Positions 33,246-44,939 of a stretch of DNA of 64,000 bases are shown here, piece after piece. Positions within the stretch are counted from its first letter, which is position 1. The number at the start of each line of letters is the position of its first letter. The notes beneath the pieces are model-generated. The model was given only the letters and a program-made list of their open reading frames with translations, ran no database searches and was not told where the DNA came from. The DNA comes from Spirometra erinaceieuropaei. Lineage: Eukaryota > Platyhelminthes > Cestoda > Diphyllobothriidea > Diphyllobothriidae. The position numbers were made by a program, and so were the translations under genes. Where the stretch lies: assembly GCA_902702965.1 (NCBI GenBank), contig CACRXP010000410.1, forward strand, positions 514,741-578,740, given 5' to 3'.

Positions 33246-34663
33246 GAATAGAATAGAATAGGTTTATTGTAGCGCCCCTTGGGCACTGTCAGGCCCCTTT
33301 GAACTCAGGAAAAAAACCTTAAACAAACTCGTCAATTTCAACTGCACTTTGACTTCATTTGCTTCGGGTGTCTGGTTAGCCAAAAGAGCGCGAATTGAGA
33401 GTTTGTTTTAAGTTAAATAAAACCCCAGTTCTAAGGGCAAATAATAACAAAATTTTCAAAAAGTAACGATATGTACAAAATAAAAATTGAAGTTTGCGGT
33501 TTGATAGTTTTCGGGGGCATCAATAATATGTCCTTCATGGCAATTGAAGAACTTTGATATCGGCCTGACCTTGAAATTATTTTCCTGCTGGGTAAATTTC
33601 GGTTTGCTCTAGTTGCTGGTTGTCAGTCTTATAACGAGCCCAACTATCAGTACGAGAGACGGCCCAATGAAGTAAGGCTTTGGCAACTCCTAAATACTTG
33701 AAGGCCTATGTACAATAAGAAACTAAAGAAGGGAAACCTAATTACAAAAATAGACTGGGGCAAGGAGAGATTGTCCAGCGGGATTGGCGGAGGCACGGGG
33801 ATTCAACGGAGACAGCGACAGAGGTCCCACGTCCGAAGGTTCGCGGCCGGCCATGGGGTTCCCGGAGGTTAATCCTCGCCCGTATTTATAGCTTTTCCAG
33901 GGCGGAAGTCATCAAGGTTGGGTCGCCATCGTTGATTGGTTAAGGGTAGGTTGGGGATGGAAAGTTAAAAAAAACTTAGACCAGGGCTATTTTGCCTAAA
34001 TTTAGGGCTATAATAATTAATTATATGCATACTTTTTGTAAGAAGCCAAATTGCGAATAACAGCCTGGCGTATAAATAAAGGAAAGTTCGACGGGCGCGA
34101 CCCTTACGGGGCGCGCTTTCTAGAACCTTCTCCAAGATGGCCGCCGCACGTGGTCTGGCATTCTAGAGTTTCCTACAGTCTATCTGGCCAGCTGTAAGGG
34201 GGCGGTCGCACAGTTCTACGTATTTTTCAGGAGGCTTACCATAGTTGTCTGGACTACGAGCTGGAAAAGATGAATTTATATCAGAAGTAAGAAGCATTCA
34301 ATGGTAAGTCACAATCAAAACTGCCAAAATACAATTAAACCATGTATCATATTGTTCTTGTTAATGTGAAATTATAGGAGTAGTGGTCGACTGTTTACTA
34401 TGACCTAATATAGTTCTATATATGTTTAATATGGCTTTAATATACACATACGCACGACTAATGTGCAGGGTTTTATCGAAGGGTATATTTTTATTAGCTT
34501 TATAAGGGATATTTAGTGTCAGGTGACATAGCTTATGAAATCGAGAAAGGGAGGAAAACAGAAGAATATCATTATCTGTTCTATGTTTATCAATGATGCT
34601 TTCTTTTATAAATTTGATTATTTTTAGTTCTATGTTCCGGTATTTTTTAATCGGCTGGCATCA

Positions 34664-35428
34664 TCAGAGCTCTTTTTGACCAAATTCAATATCGAAAAAT
34701 TGACTTGAAAAATGTCCTATCTTATTCAAAAATAAATGTGTATTGTTATTTGAAAGGAATTTCTTAGTTTTTATTTTAAATTCGATTAGGGTTCGACTTT
34801 TCCGGATATAACCTGGAAGAGAATTCCAGATAGTCGCATGTCTTATGGTGTAGAAATTTGATCGTTGAGACTTTGTGAATTTGGGAATCTTTATAATATC
34901 CTCGCTATTTCTGATGTTTCGAGGGGCGTTTTGGTTGGTAAGTAAATTCATTTTGAGAATATCTTGATCGTGGGTGACCTTGAATAGGAAGTTTAGACCA
35001 TTTTGAAGTCTTCTGATCCAGAGTGGTCGAAGACCGTATTTGTGATATAGTTCTAAGTATGAACCCTGGATGCCATCACTTCTAGACAAAGATCTAGTAA
35101 ACCGTCTCTGAATGCCTTCTAGTTCCTTTCGGCCGTCTGAGGGCATTATGCCGAAGAAAATTGAACAGTAATCTAGGAGGGGTAAAACATACATTTTGAA
35201 CAGTTGTATTCTTAGTGCATTAGAGGTGAAATTTTTACATATGAATCCACACAGGCGAGTGGCTTTCGGTGATATTTGTTGGACGTGGGGAGATAAATCA
35301 AGGGTATTTGTATAGCTGAGTCCTAAATCTTTTACAGATTGGTCCTCTGTTATTTCATCATCCTCGAATATTATGGGGGGAAGTTTTTGACGGCCAAATA
35401 TCAGGAGATGGCATTTTTCGGGTGAAAA
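34664..35428 (-). pseudogene. LINE-D ORF2 C-terminal part
   Basis: Starting at FSPEKCHLLIFG beyond the insertion, it reads DLGLSYTNTLDLSPHV, MYVLPLLDYCSIFFG, LEGIQRRFTRSLS, LRPLWIRRLQNGLNFLF and IWNSLPGYIRKS. It is open to the stop at 34664. The first 25 residues of the longest open frame (up to 35500) come from the nested LINE, not from LINE-D. Confidence 0.82.
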
Positions 35429-35926
35429 CTTACTTCTTCTGGGCGACTTCAACGCTCCAGGAATAGACTGGAACATTCCCCTAACAAACGCCCCGTCCAC
35501 GTCATTTGATCACAAGCTACTACAGCTCTCCCTGAATGAATACCTCATTCAGCACATAAAATTCGGAACAAGAATGAGAGAAGGACNNNNNNNNNNNNNN
35601 NNNNNNNNNNNNNNNNNNNNNNNNNNNNNNNNNNNNNNNNNNNNNNNNNNNNNNNNNNNNNNNNNNNNNNNNNNNNNNNNNNNNNNNNNNNNNNNGCTTG
35701 GATGATTATTTGTGTCCCTTGATTTCCCTCGACGGTCTGAATCTGAACTAATACCCCTGGTCCAGACAAATATTTTCTCTGAGACAATGCTACTCAAATG
35801 AACCAAGTACTGTTTTAATAGTGAACATTTTTTGTTCATGTACAGTTATTCTAACGAGCTGACATGTAATCAATAGGGTTTTCAAAGGCTTTGCCTATTA
35901 TCCTTACCAAATAAACTGAAATAAAC
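35429..35926 (+). mobile_element. LINE-E2: plus-strand LINE fragment nested in LINE-D
   Basis: It begins inside the endonuclease (LLLGDFNAPGIDW, 35431-35470), crosses the N gap, and ends with the LINE-E 3' end (TTTCAAAGGC...GCCTATT...AATAAACTGAAATAAAC). The 3' end closely matches that of LINE-E1 at 61755-61806. TGAAAA flanks it (35423-35428 and 35927-35932). It separates the RT palm of LINE-D from its C-terminal part. Confidence 0.85.
35587..35695. other. Assembly gap (109 N)
   Basis: Unknown bases inside LINE-E2. The missing part is presumably most of that LINE's ORF2; the true gap size is not known. Confidence 0.98.
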
Positions 35927-35932
35927 TGAAAA

Positions 35933-36462
35933 GGCATCTGCCACTGACTACTCCATTCGCTGAATTTTCTGAGATCAGTTTCAATTGTTCTATGAATATT
36001 GGCTAATGTATTCCCGTTATATGCACATGCAATTTTAAGGTCGTCCGCATATAAAAACGTCTTAGCTGAGACAGATATGGACGATAAGTCGTGAATATAT
36101 TTAAGAAATAGAAGGGGGCCTAGGATAGTGCCTTGAAGTACTCCACTGGTAATAGGGGATGGTTCTGAAACGACGTTTCGAATTTGCACCACCTGGTATC
36201 GGTTTTGAAGATAAAATTTAAGAAAATCAAGAAGGGGTGGCCTAATTCCATGACTCTTTAGCTTTATCAGTAGTCTTTTATGGGGGACTTTGTCAAAGGC
36301 CTTTCTTAGATCGAAGTATATCGAAGCTACTGTGTTTCCATCATCTCTATTGCTGGAAACAAATTCCACAAAAGTAAGGTAGCAGGGCTGACATGACTTT
36401 TTGGGTAACAATGCATGTTGAGAGGAGGGAATGAGGTTGGCGTTGATGAGATGGTCTAGCAA
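35933..36462 (-). pseudogene. LINE-D reverse transcriptase
   Basis: The minus frame has IYFDLRKAFDKVPHKRL, SGVLQGTILGPLLFL and the catalytic FLYADDLKIA, then LRKFSEWSSQWQMPF, where the nested LINE-E2 begins. Residues after that in the open frame are LINE-E2 tail. Confidence 0.85.
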
Positions 36463-36582
36463 TTGGTTATATACTATTTTCTCGAGGATTTTAGCTAAAG
36501 CCGGTGTTCAGTGAACATCACGATAGTTTTTGGTATGAGATCGGTTGCCGCTTTTAAAAATGGGCGGAATGGTCGAGTATTT

Positions 36583-37272
36583 CTACATGTCCGGAAAAAT
36601 TGTATTTGACTGGAGTAGGGTGAATAACTTAGAGAGGAGTATTGGAGCATATGTCATATGCTTCAGAGTACATGGTGGGATTTTCTCTGTCGGATAGGAT
36701 TTGGAGTTTGATAGTTGTTTGATAGCTACATTAACAGTTTCTTCACTAAAATGGATCTCACTAAGGATGCGTTCAGTCATCTCGGTCGGTTGCGGGATGG
36801 TTCCCTCTTCGGCTGTGTAGTTCGCTGAGAAGTATCTGTTGAATAACTTTACTATTTGTTTATCATTGGTTATGACTTGCCCTAATTCATTAATAATAGT
36901 TCGTGGTCCTGACTGTCGATGATTGCTCATTAGTTTCTGAAACATTGGAGCTGTTCGTTCGGGGGATCCTAGTGCCCGAAGTTCTGCTGCTATGATCTTT
37001 TGTGTTTTCATTTTCGTGACTAGGTCGTGAAATTCCCTAATTCGTCGAAGTGTGGAAAAATAACTCACAGAGGGGTCGCGTAGCTGTTTTTGTAGCTTTT
37101 TTAGTTTAGTTAAAGGGAAGTTCGGGATTGGTGATTTCTTATACGGGAGGCTTTTGTCTATCAAGGTATCTCGAATTACAAATAGGACAGAGTACAATAG
37201 GCTAACTGCTTCCATAGGGGATGTTGTAAGAAGATATGGGCTCCAGTCCAATGATCTAATATAGTTGTTCAT
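36583..37272 (-). pseudogene. LINE-D ORF2 linker between endonuclease and RT
   Basis: Open 229-residue frame (LDWSPYLLTTS, KLKKLQKQLRDPS, FNRYFSANY, LSEIHFSEETVNVAIKQL). A stop after FPDM separates it from the following palm motifs (FKSGN, LAKILEK). A one-base shift near 37330 separates it from the endonuclease. Confidence 0.78.
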
Positions 37273-37298
37273 GGAGTCCTCGTCAAGTTTTTTTGGGT

Positions 37299-38080
37299 TT
37301 AGGCGGGTGTTATTAAAATTGCTAGTTTTCCGTTTAAGGGGAGTGTTGATATTATTGCTTTGTGGTCACTTTCAAAGGTTGCGCAGTCGTAGTGCATATA
37401 GAGAGGCCAGATATCGTTGGTGAAAATAACGTCTAGTATATTGTTTCCTCGGGTGGGTTTGTCAACTGTCTGTGTCCAGTTATTAAAGATAATTGAAGAC
37501 AAGAATTCTTCGTGCCTGGTAGGCGCTGATAATTCGACCCAGTCTATTTCTGGGCGGTTTAGGTCGCCTGTAATTATCTTATATTCAGTTTTTATGTTAG
37601 CTATATTGCTTATTAAGAGGTTGAGGCTTGTGTCATCACTACTACATTCTGGAGGGGAGTAGAGGCATCCAACTAGTATGTTTTCCTGGGCATGAGATTT
37701 TATTGTGGCAAAACACGCTTCTCCAGAAAAGGTTTCGGTTGGGACATCAATACCACTTTGCTCAATGCTAGTTTTGATGTAGATAAGACAACCTCCGCCT
37801 CGTTTACTAACACGGTCCTGTCGATAGAAATTATAATTTGGGACATATAGTGAAGCATTCGATATAAGCTCATTTGCCCATGTTTCTGTAATGCAAATTA
37901 CATCGGGGTTATATATTTCAACAAAAGTCCTAAGTTGGGATATTTTGTTGACAATCGATCTGGAATTTATAAGAGCTATCTTTAGGATGTCGGATATGCA
38001 AGAGGTGGGCTCTGGTGAAAAAATGATTTCTGGGGGTACTTTGAGTGAGTGATGGACTAAATGGAGGTAGGTGTGTGATT
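37299..38080 (-). pseudogene. LINE-D ORF2 endonuclease
   Basis: Read without stop on the minus strand from about 38080: LINSRSIVNKISQL, VICITETWANELIS, FYRQDRVSKRGGGCLIY, CLYSPPECSS, IITGDLNRPEIDW, NILDVIFTND and SDHKAIIS. All AP-endonuclease motifs are present, although GDLN replaces the usual GDFN. The frame contains no ATG over about 190 codons, so simple ORF finders miss it. It ends in another frame at 37299. Confidence 0.82.
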
Positions 38081-38328
38081 CTCGGAGGATATAGTGATGC
38101 GTATGGCGTAGTGTGAGTGTGTATAGACTGAGGGTACATATGGGGAGGTGCGTTAACTAGGTGGTAATTGTACCTAAATGGAGTTTCAGTTGGGGAGGTG
38201 TAAAGGCCAAAGTAATTTGAAGGGTTGTAATTAGGTGGTAAGGAGTTTGGAATGCTAGAGTGATTTGGCTTATTCCTATGCCATGCAGGTGGATTTTTGG
38301 GAGTCGAGATGCGGTTATAGAAGCTTGT

Positions 38329-38694
38329 TTATTTTTGGTTAGAGTTTGGTGGGCTTCTATTTGTTATGTCAACATACCTAGGGCGTTTTGGTTGTGTTGG
38401 TGTGCTTAGTAAGGCCTTTTGGTTTATGTGTCTTGTTTGGTAGTCGTTTTCTAGTACTGACTGATCGGTCTTGGGGGATGTAGTAAAACTTATACTGCTA
38501 TCTAAGGGTGTCACATGACTCGGTCCGGGATCTGCATCCTCGTTTTGTTCTGGTTGAGCGTTGTTATTTTGTTGTGCCTTCCTCGTTTGTTTCTGACCAG
38601 TAGTTCTAACTGTTTTTGCAGTTGCGCGTTTTTTATCATGAGAACTAGAGTCAGACTGCTGGAAGTCCTTCTGCGGGGGCTGTGGGTTTATCAT
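38329..38694 (-). pseudogene. LINE-D ORF1, C-terminal piece
   Basis: Hydrophilic frame rich in Gln, Ser, Lys and Asn, lying directly downstream of the ORF1 core and upstream of ORF2. It resembles in composition the tail of LINE-A ORF1. Separated from the core by a stop. Confidence 0.5.
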
Positions 38695-38751
38695 TTGGTT
38701 TACGCTGGCCTGTGTTTTTCTTTTTATTAGTGCTAGAAGTATAAGTAGTGG

Positions 38752-39288
38752 CTAAAGGTTCAGTTGAGGGACCGGAGTGCTGATTATCTTATTTGTAGCT
38801 GGTGTCTTTTTCCCGTAGTTTAGTCTTTGCATAGGTGTCAAATCTGGGCCTATAAACGAGTTTAGGTTCCGCAGATTTCTGTTTACTTCGGGATTTTGTA
38901 GGACAATCTCAGCTTCCGCCTGTGAGTAGAATGTTACTAAGACGGGTTTGTTTTTGCTTCTGGAGTGAAGTCTTTTAGTGTTAGCTACTCTGATATTTAA
39001 GCCACACGAATGTATAAAATTTTGAATTGATGGCATCGGATAAACAGTGTGGGGTATATTACGGATAATTAAATTGAGCCTGCGTTTCGATCTATCCGCG
39101 ACTTCTGACGAAACTAAGTGTATAATCGATTCATTTTGTGGTAGGCTCGTTAGGTTGTTCGTGAATCTATTTGAGTCTGTTAGTGAATCGAGAATCCTAA
39201 AAATATGTTCACGTTTCTCGATGAACTTATGTAAACGGACGATGGCCGAAAGATCTACTTTGTCGGCAGCAAACATAACATCAGTCAT
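38752..39288 (-). CDS. LINE-D ORF1 protein core
   Basis: 178-residue frame with RSKRRLNLIIRNIPHTV, FIHSCGLNIRVANTKRL, NKPVLVTFYSQAEAEIVL and FIGPDLTPMQR. The same motifs and spacing occur in LINE-A ORF1 (from residue about 113), which identifies it as the family's nucleic-acid-binding ORF1. It stops earlier than LINE-A ORF1, so it is probably truncated by a mutation. Confidence 0.78.
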   Translation of the reverse strand: MTDVMFAADKVDLSAIVRLHKFIEKREHIFRILDSLTDSNRFTNNLTSLPQNESIIHLVSSEVADRSKRRLNLIIRNIPHTVYPMPSIQNFIHSCGLNIRVANTKRLHSRSKNKPVLVTFYSQAEAEIVLQNPEVNRNLRNLNSFIGPDLTPMQRLNYGKKTPATNKIISTPVPQLNL

Positions 39289-39399
39289 GGTTAAATGGGG
39301 AGAGTGTAATGGATTTATGTGTTATTTTCGACAGCTAATAAAAATTGACGCAGAAATATGTCAAATATTTCAGTTATAAATGAATTTCAACTTATCTCG

Positions 39400-40516
39400 A
39401 GTCCCTGCCAGCACATGGCCCCTTCATAGGCGGGGCTGGAAGAGGCTGGGTGGGGCCACAGCCCCCTCTGGTTTGAAGCATTTTGAAGCGTATTTGCATC
39501 AAAAGATATGTTTCAAAAGCACCACTCATTGTACCTTCTTTGGCATTAAAAGGAGCTTATTTATCAAAATTGGCTTATAAATCATGGAGAAAGCATCCGT
39601 TTACGCCCACTGAATGTAGCTGCGGATCAGCACAGTATACTGAGGTTTTGTTTAAGTCCCTCATTGCGTAAACTCTCATTTGTCCATCGGATTAGAATCT
39701 GTGTCTGTTATTTATTCGTATATTTGACAATCGATTGCAGATAATATCGTGAGTCAGCCAATGCTGTTTTCATGCTCTTGATAGTTGTCTTAGTTCATTT
39801 ATGTATATTATGCTAATTGTTTAGGTATCTAATCACCAGCCAGTTCAAGTAGTCGAGTTGTATGTCTATGTATGTATATTTAGCCTTGGTGTTCGTAGCC
39901 CACTTATACAAATTGTTTATCGTTTGTTACTGAATATCGAAAGCAATTATGAAGCGTAATTACTCTGGCTATCACTGAAGCACCAGCCGTCGAAGCGGGG
40001 ACTTTTGGAACGCACAACTGAATGGCATAACATATGTTGCATTCCATGTATATACTGGCACTGACATTTATTATGATTGTACATATTTTCCAATTCCTTT
40101 TTCGTTTATACAATATATAACTCATTCACATGAATTTGCGTCGCGTGTATTTGATATTGGCTGTCGATTAGTGGGCACGTGTACGGCGGGGTCACTGCGA
40201 GTACTATGCAATACCGTACGTAGTACTCTACGTACGCAGGGTGGCTTCCGACGTGTAACTTGTGGGAACAGTGAGGCACTGCGTCTAAGGGGACTCGGTA
40301 TACAGGACGATATTTTAAAGTGGTGCCAAAAGTGGGCGGGGATGTGGCGTCCCCTGCGCATTTTTTTTTCGCTGGCGGGGCTAGGCGGGGCTATCGCGTT
40401 GCATGCCCCGCCACAGCCCCCTCCGCAGCCCCGCCTAGCCCCCTCATGGCCCCCTCTAGCCCCGCCATTATTGAGGGGGCCAGGCGAGGCTAGGCGGGGC
40501 TGGTGCTGGCAGGGGT
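39400..40516. mobile_element. Candidate non-autonomous element with GC-rich inverted ends
   Basis: The left end CCCTGCCAGCAC (39403 on) is mirrored by GTGCTGGCAGGG at about 40504-40515. Both subterminal regions are dense in GGCGGGGC and GCCCCGCC blocks, while the centre is AT-rich and has no ORF of note. No clear target duplication. Related end-like sequence (CTGCCAGCAGCAGCCCGCC, then CCCCGCG) occurs at about 42096-42140 and 52066-52110. Confidence 0.5.
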
Positions 40517-40551
40517 CTAAGGATTTTGAAAGGTTGTGCACAAACGGGCTT

Positions 40552-41200
40552 CATTAGAAACTCCTGTTTTAAATTGGCTGCAAAATCCACTTCTATCACT
40601 CCTACCCTCATTTCGACCACAAGCGGCCTGCCGACGCTAACGACGGAAGCCTCAGTATTCACCGTCTACAAGTAGTTTGGTCGTACCTCCCCTCCCCAAT
40701 CCTCGGCTGAATCCGAAGCGAACTTTGACTGATTGCGTCTGGGTTCCTCACGTCTTGCCACTTTTTACGCGAATGGTCTCATCCGGTGTATAAATTCTGC
40801 CCTGAAGATGTCCGTTTGAATCCCTTATACAAAACCGCATGCAGGTCAGTCCTGCCTGACCCTCGCAATCGACCCCTCAAGTCCGACATTTATTTCTGCC
40901 CTGACTATGTCCGTTTAGAATCCGTTATACACTGCTGCGTGCATGCCGGTCCTGCCGCAGTTTTGTCCTTTCATAAGGGACAGTTTTTTCTCCTTTAAGT
41001 TAATCCAATCATGTTCTTTTCTACAGTGGAGTTTTGTTCACTCCTCGCTCATTATTTTTATTAACGGACTACTAATTCAGAAACTATGAAGTGTATCTTG
41101 TACAGATTCTGTCTACCTCGTTTGAAATTAATCTGAAAAAATATTTTTACTTACTTTGAAGGGACCCGTATGGGTCTTTTATAAAATTATTTCATTTATT
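40552..41200 (+). mobile_element. LINE-B family 3' UTR fragment
   Basis: Matches 31855-32940 without the SINE pair and 49742-50370 of LINE-C; it ends with the GGGACCCGTATGGGTC hairpin and ATAAAATTATTT. It is the right part of the duplicated block that LINE-D interrupted at 33240. Confidence 0.7.
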
Positions 41201-41204
41201 TAGT

Positions 41205-44200
41205 GGTCTATTCTATTTGAGCCTTTTGGAGTCGCCTAGAAATCCTGAAAATAGAGACGAGAGCTGATGCTCAAAACTTGGACTAGAGAACGCCTCCTGG
41301 ATGCTGTCGATGCTCTTTCAGGCTCCTCGCTTCTCCACCTCCCTGACTTGTCTAGGATCGTCCCCAGATTGACCCGGCCTCGTCAAAGGTTTATCAAGAA
41401 TTTTCGTTCGTCCGGACTTCGTCCAAATTCCTATTCTTCCGCCACGTATAAATACTCCCCAATCCTCCCTTAGGACATCGTCTGCGTTCTTTCGTTTGGG
41501 CTGGTCAATACGATGAAGGAGGGATTTGACGCATAACTCACTTAGGTCAGTTGAAGTTGAGGATAACACGCACGAGGTAGCATGAAGCACTGGGGATAAG
41601 TCCTGTCTTAAGAAGAGCTGAACAGGGTTGTTAGACACGTCACTATTCTCATTCAAGCAAGAAGAGGGGACGTTAAGCGGATACGAAATGTATATGCTAG
41701 AAACAGGGAGTTAAGTGAATTGGAAGACGATAAACGATACAAGGGTGTGTGAGGGTGACAGAAGGAGGCAATGTTCCGTCTGGGTGGGTAGGCGGCGCCA
41801 ACATAGCTGATTAATAACCGGTGGGAAATGCAATGCTGGGGGCAGCTGCGGGAGAGGGCCGTGGAAGATGTCGACAGAGAGCGTGAATGTGTTGGATAAT
41901 TGGACGAAAGGTGTGGCGAGGTAGTCGGTGGATATGTGAGGGAAGGGTGCCGGCTATTTTCACAGACACGCGGTCTCATCGTCTTCACTCTGGATTCGCG
42001 TCAATTGTTTGCTGCATTCAAATGACCCAACTCACTAATTCGGACGTTAAACACACACGTCCGATATTATTGCGTGCAAGCAACATGCTACCTACCTGCC
42101 AGCAGCAGCCCGCCGAACCCCCTAAAACCCCGCGAGGCTTCAAGTGGCTCCCAGAGCGAGCCATGCGGTAAATGCTTTGGACCAGCACGGGGGTCACATT
42201 GGATTCTGACAGACGTCATATAAAATGCACACCTATAACAGATGCCGGCAAGGATCTAGGGAAGATCTCCAAGTGTTTACGGCGCACGAAGGACGAGTAC
42301 TATACGGGTTTAAGTAGGTCGTGTTTTAATCGATACTCGCCCAAACATGGTCGTACATCGTAGATTTGCACACTCGTTTGGGAGGCTGTCATCTGACTTT
42401 CCGTTGTATAACCCACCATGGCTTTAGCTCAGAGAGTTGAAAACGGCCGTCGTGCTTTACTTCTTTTTTGCGGATCATGTCCTTCGTTTTAGCATTGCCT
42501 ACCATTGGCTGTGTTACGGCACGTATGGCAGCATCGTGTGAATCGGGTCGCTTATCGTAGACTCCTTCACATACGACTGGGAAGCTATCATCTGACTTCT
42601 CGTTACATAACCAACCATGACATCATGCGGTCACATTGGATTCTGGCAGACGTTATTTGAAATGCACCCCTATAACAAATTACGGTAAGGATCTAGTGAG
42701 GATCCCTTGCTATTTACGACGTACAGAGAACGCCTAATATACGTGTTTAAGTAGGTTGTGTTTTACTATATACTCTCCCAAACATGGTCGTTCATCATAG
42801 ACTTGCCAATTCGCACACACGGTAGGCTAGGAGAGCGTGTTAAACATGTCGGTCTGGTTTTGCGATAACGAGAACCCTCCTCACAACGGAATAAGCAGAC
42901 GAGGAAGTAGTGCTCCTTCAACTTCATCACAGTGGCTAGATCAAACTGAGGTGTACCTGGGGAAGGTAGCTATTTTTGCTCGAATCTGTCGGATCTCATA
43001 CGGGACGAAAGCGGTACTGTTTCTCGATGCTGGCACTTTTTGTCGAGCAACTTATTTTTTCAACTTTTCACGAAAATGCACACATTGAATAAGGATCAAG
43101 ACAGACAGGCGCTGACGGATTGTCGTTATTTTGGGGGAGGGGCGCGCACATAATGAAACCCGCGACTACCACGCACTTGACAAGATGGTTAGAGCCAACG
43201 CCAACGCAAGTCCTTGAATGGATGCGTTAGGTCTGACCACGATTCCTGTCAAAATCTCCTAAGTTCCAGCCCAGAAGCTGCCTGGGACGCCTTGCTTCAC
43301 AACAAACACTGAATCGCACAAAATACCAAGCGCTGCGCAACGTGGCACCTCCATCCGTCCAAGATATGTCCTAGCAACCGGGATCTGCGCCTGATGTAGC
43401 CTGGTGGTAAGACGCGACAACTCGACATGCCTCGTCAGGGACCCTCGCGAATCAAGTCAGCAATCCATACGCACAGGTTTGGGACAACTTTGAGAGGCAA
43501 ACATGGAGATGGAGTTTCATCGACAATGGCAGCAAAGCTGGGGTCGCCGGTTTTCATTAGCCAGTTATATCGAGACCTGAAAGTTGCCTGCGGGCCCGGC
43601 TAGGGATTACGCTCAGTGTTCTGTCAATTGAATCCAATGTGGAGGGGGGGGGGGGGGGCCTACCGTACCATGCAAGTGTGGTTTATGGACCTTTCTTAAC
43701 TGCAGGGCGGAATGAAGGCCTTCCGCTTTAAGCAGAATTTCTATTAATGACAGATAATCAGTAATCGGAAAGTACCGTCGACACTAGGGAGTTCAGACCG
43801 GACTAATCATCCACAACCGGATTGAGAAGGTCTGACACTTGCACTAGTTTGCCAGTGGAGTCAAAACTCACGTTCAGCCAACAGCAAAGTTTAAAACGAC
43901 CTTCAAAAACTACTCCACTATCTAAGGCAGGTCTACTGAACTCGAAGTCCAAACAAGCTGACGAACAGTGTCCGCAGGTGTCTGCATAAATTTATTCGTT
44001 CTGTCAATATCACTGCCCACGCCGTTCCCGTTCAGAAAGACAGGCTAAAGGATCAATAAATCCAGTATAAATCAGTTGTTGGCGGGTCGAGGAGATTATT
44101 CTGTAAAAGGCTAGTCCCGGGTAACTGTCCTACGGCATCTTCAGAGAGCGATCCAGTAAAAAATCTGAATAAAGGAGAGACCGAATATACTTATTGCTAA

Positions 44201-44312
44201 AAACCACGAGCATAAACGAGGCAAGGAAGCAGAAGGTAACTTAACAGATGAAAGTTCAGCCAGAGGGGGTTATGCGCAGAGGTGTTAAGAAAGTAGACGA
44301 ATCCAACTAGCT
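41205..44312. repeat. Unit U2, upstream part
   Basis: Collinear with U3 (50380-56300) apart from insertions in U3 (PLE-4, 52594-53965, PLE-5). No supported gene. It includes an internal duplication (42190-42360 recurs at 42632-42800), a 15-base G run (43644-43658) and patches shared with 18240-18400. Confidence 0.65.
42190..42607 (+). repeat. High-identity island shared with 52164-52593
   Basis: The first 190 bp or so are identical to U3 and the full island is about 97% identical, while the flanks agree much less. A 62-residue frame on each copy is preserved, but it also lies in non-coding-looking text. A third diverged copy starts at 42632. Confidence 0.7.
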
Positions 44313-44736
44313 CTACGAGTCCACAGCTTTTGGAACACTAATGCCCTTGATCAAGACGAACTTGCTCTTTTTGGCGTCCACAATGAACTTGCGGTCAAGT
44401 TGAAATTCATAGTCAAAGGTGTGCGTTGTGTCCACACGCTCACCGTCCGGTGCTTCATAGAGGTCTGTCGGTAGGGGCGGAGTGGCATAAGGACCCGCAA
44501 AGCGGATTGGCAGATCACCGTTCGCGCCTAAACAGGGTTGAATGGCTGCCAGGTAGAGACGGGGCGAAGTGTCGGATAGGAGGCGCAGGGCTCGCTTCTG
44601 GGCTGCCTGCACTGAGGCAAGTTTGGCTCGCTCTTGTCGCACCAGGGACCACTGATAGCAAGTCCAGTCCTTCATGAGGGTCGCTCGGCTGTCCGCCTCT
44701 GCGTCAGATAATTCAACTGGAGGTCGTCGACGTTCA
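44313..44736 (-). CDS. MRPL40: Mitochondrial ribosomal protein mL40, last exon, copy 1
   Basis: The minus exon reads ERRRPPVELSDAEADSRATL, MKDWTCYQWSLVRQERAKLA, AQKRALRLLSDTSPRLYLAA, then GPYATPPLPTDLYEAPDGE. The order of an ERP.VEL block, a W..Y...RQE helix, an AQ..AL.EL..S..LY..AI helix and a GP..TPP...Y..PDG tail is that of animal mL40, a large-subunit protein of the mitoribosome. Acceptor CCCCACTAG at 44737-44738; an 85-bp intron precedes it. The C-terminus runs past the family's usual end. Whether this copy still has its first exon is unclear. Confidence 0.72.
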
Positions 44737-44939
44737 CTAGTGGGGAGAGAGAAAGAGGTGAAGGGGTGCGTAACTGACGACCAGAATAACCTGTTGCGAG
44801 ATGGATAAAATGTTCACTCACTAGGCACAGTCGGGGAATATTCTGTTTCCCGATTGTCACTTGAATCCAATCATTTACGAAGCGTCATTTAACGGCATTG
44901 TTATGATCCTAAGTCTTCCGTTTAGCCATCTCCATTTTT

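Larger units (their letters stand above)
33246..39390 (-). mobile_element. LINE-D: near full-length minus-strand CR1/Jockey-group LINE
   Basis: Read on the minus strand: ORF1 (39288-38752 and a further piece to 38329), ORF2 endonuclease (about 38000-37299), linker (37272-36583), RT (36462-35933), nested LINE-E2 insertion, ORF2 C-terminus (35428-34664), a 3' UTR of about 1.4 kb and a tail AATAAACC followed by (TATTC)n ending at 33246. A GC-rich block at about 33770-34220 within the 3' UTR is not explained. Confidence 0.85.

Noticed and set aside
40122..40557. Glycine-rich and proline-rich frames
   Set aside because: They follow from the GGCGGGGC/GCCCCGCC repeats of the candidate element.
42172..42363. 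Conserved small protein (identical frame at 52146)
   Set aside because: The whole DNA island is near-identical inside and outside the frame and extends past the stop, so identity is not evidence of coding.
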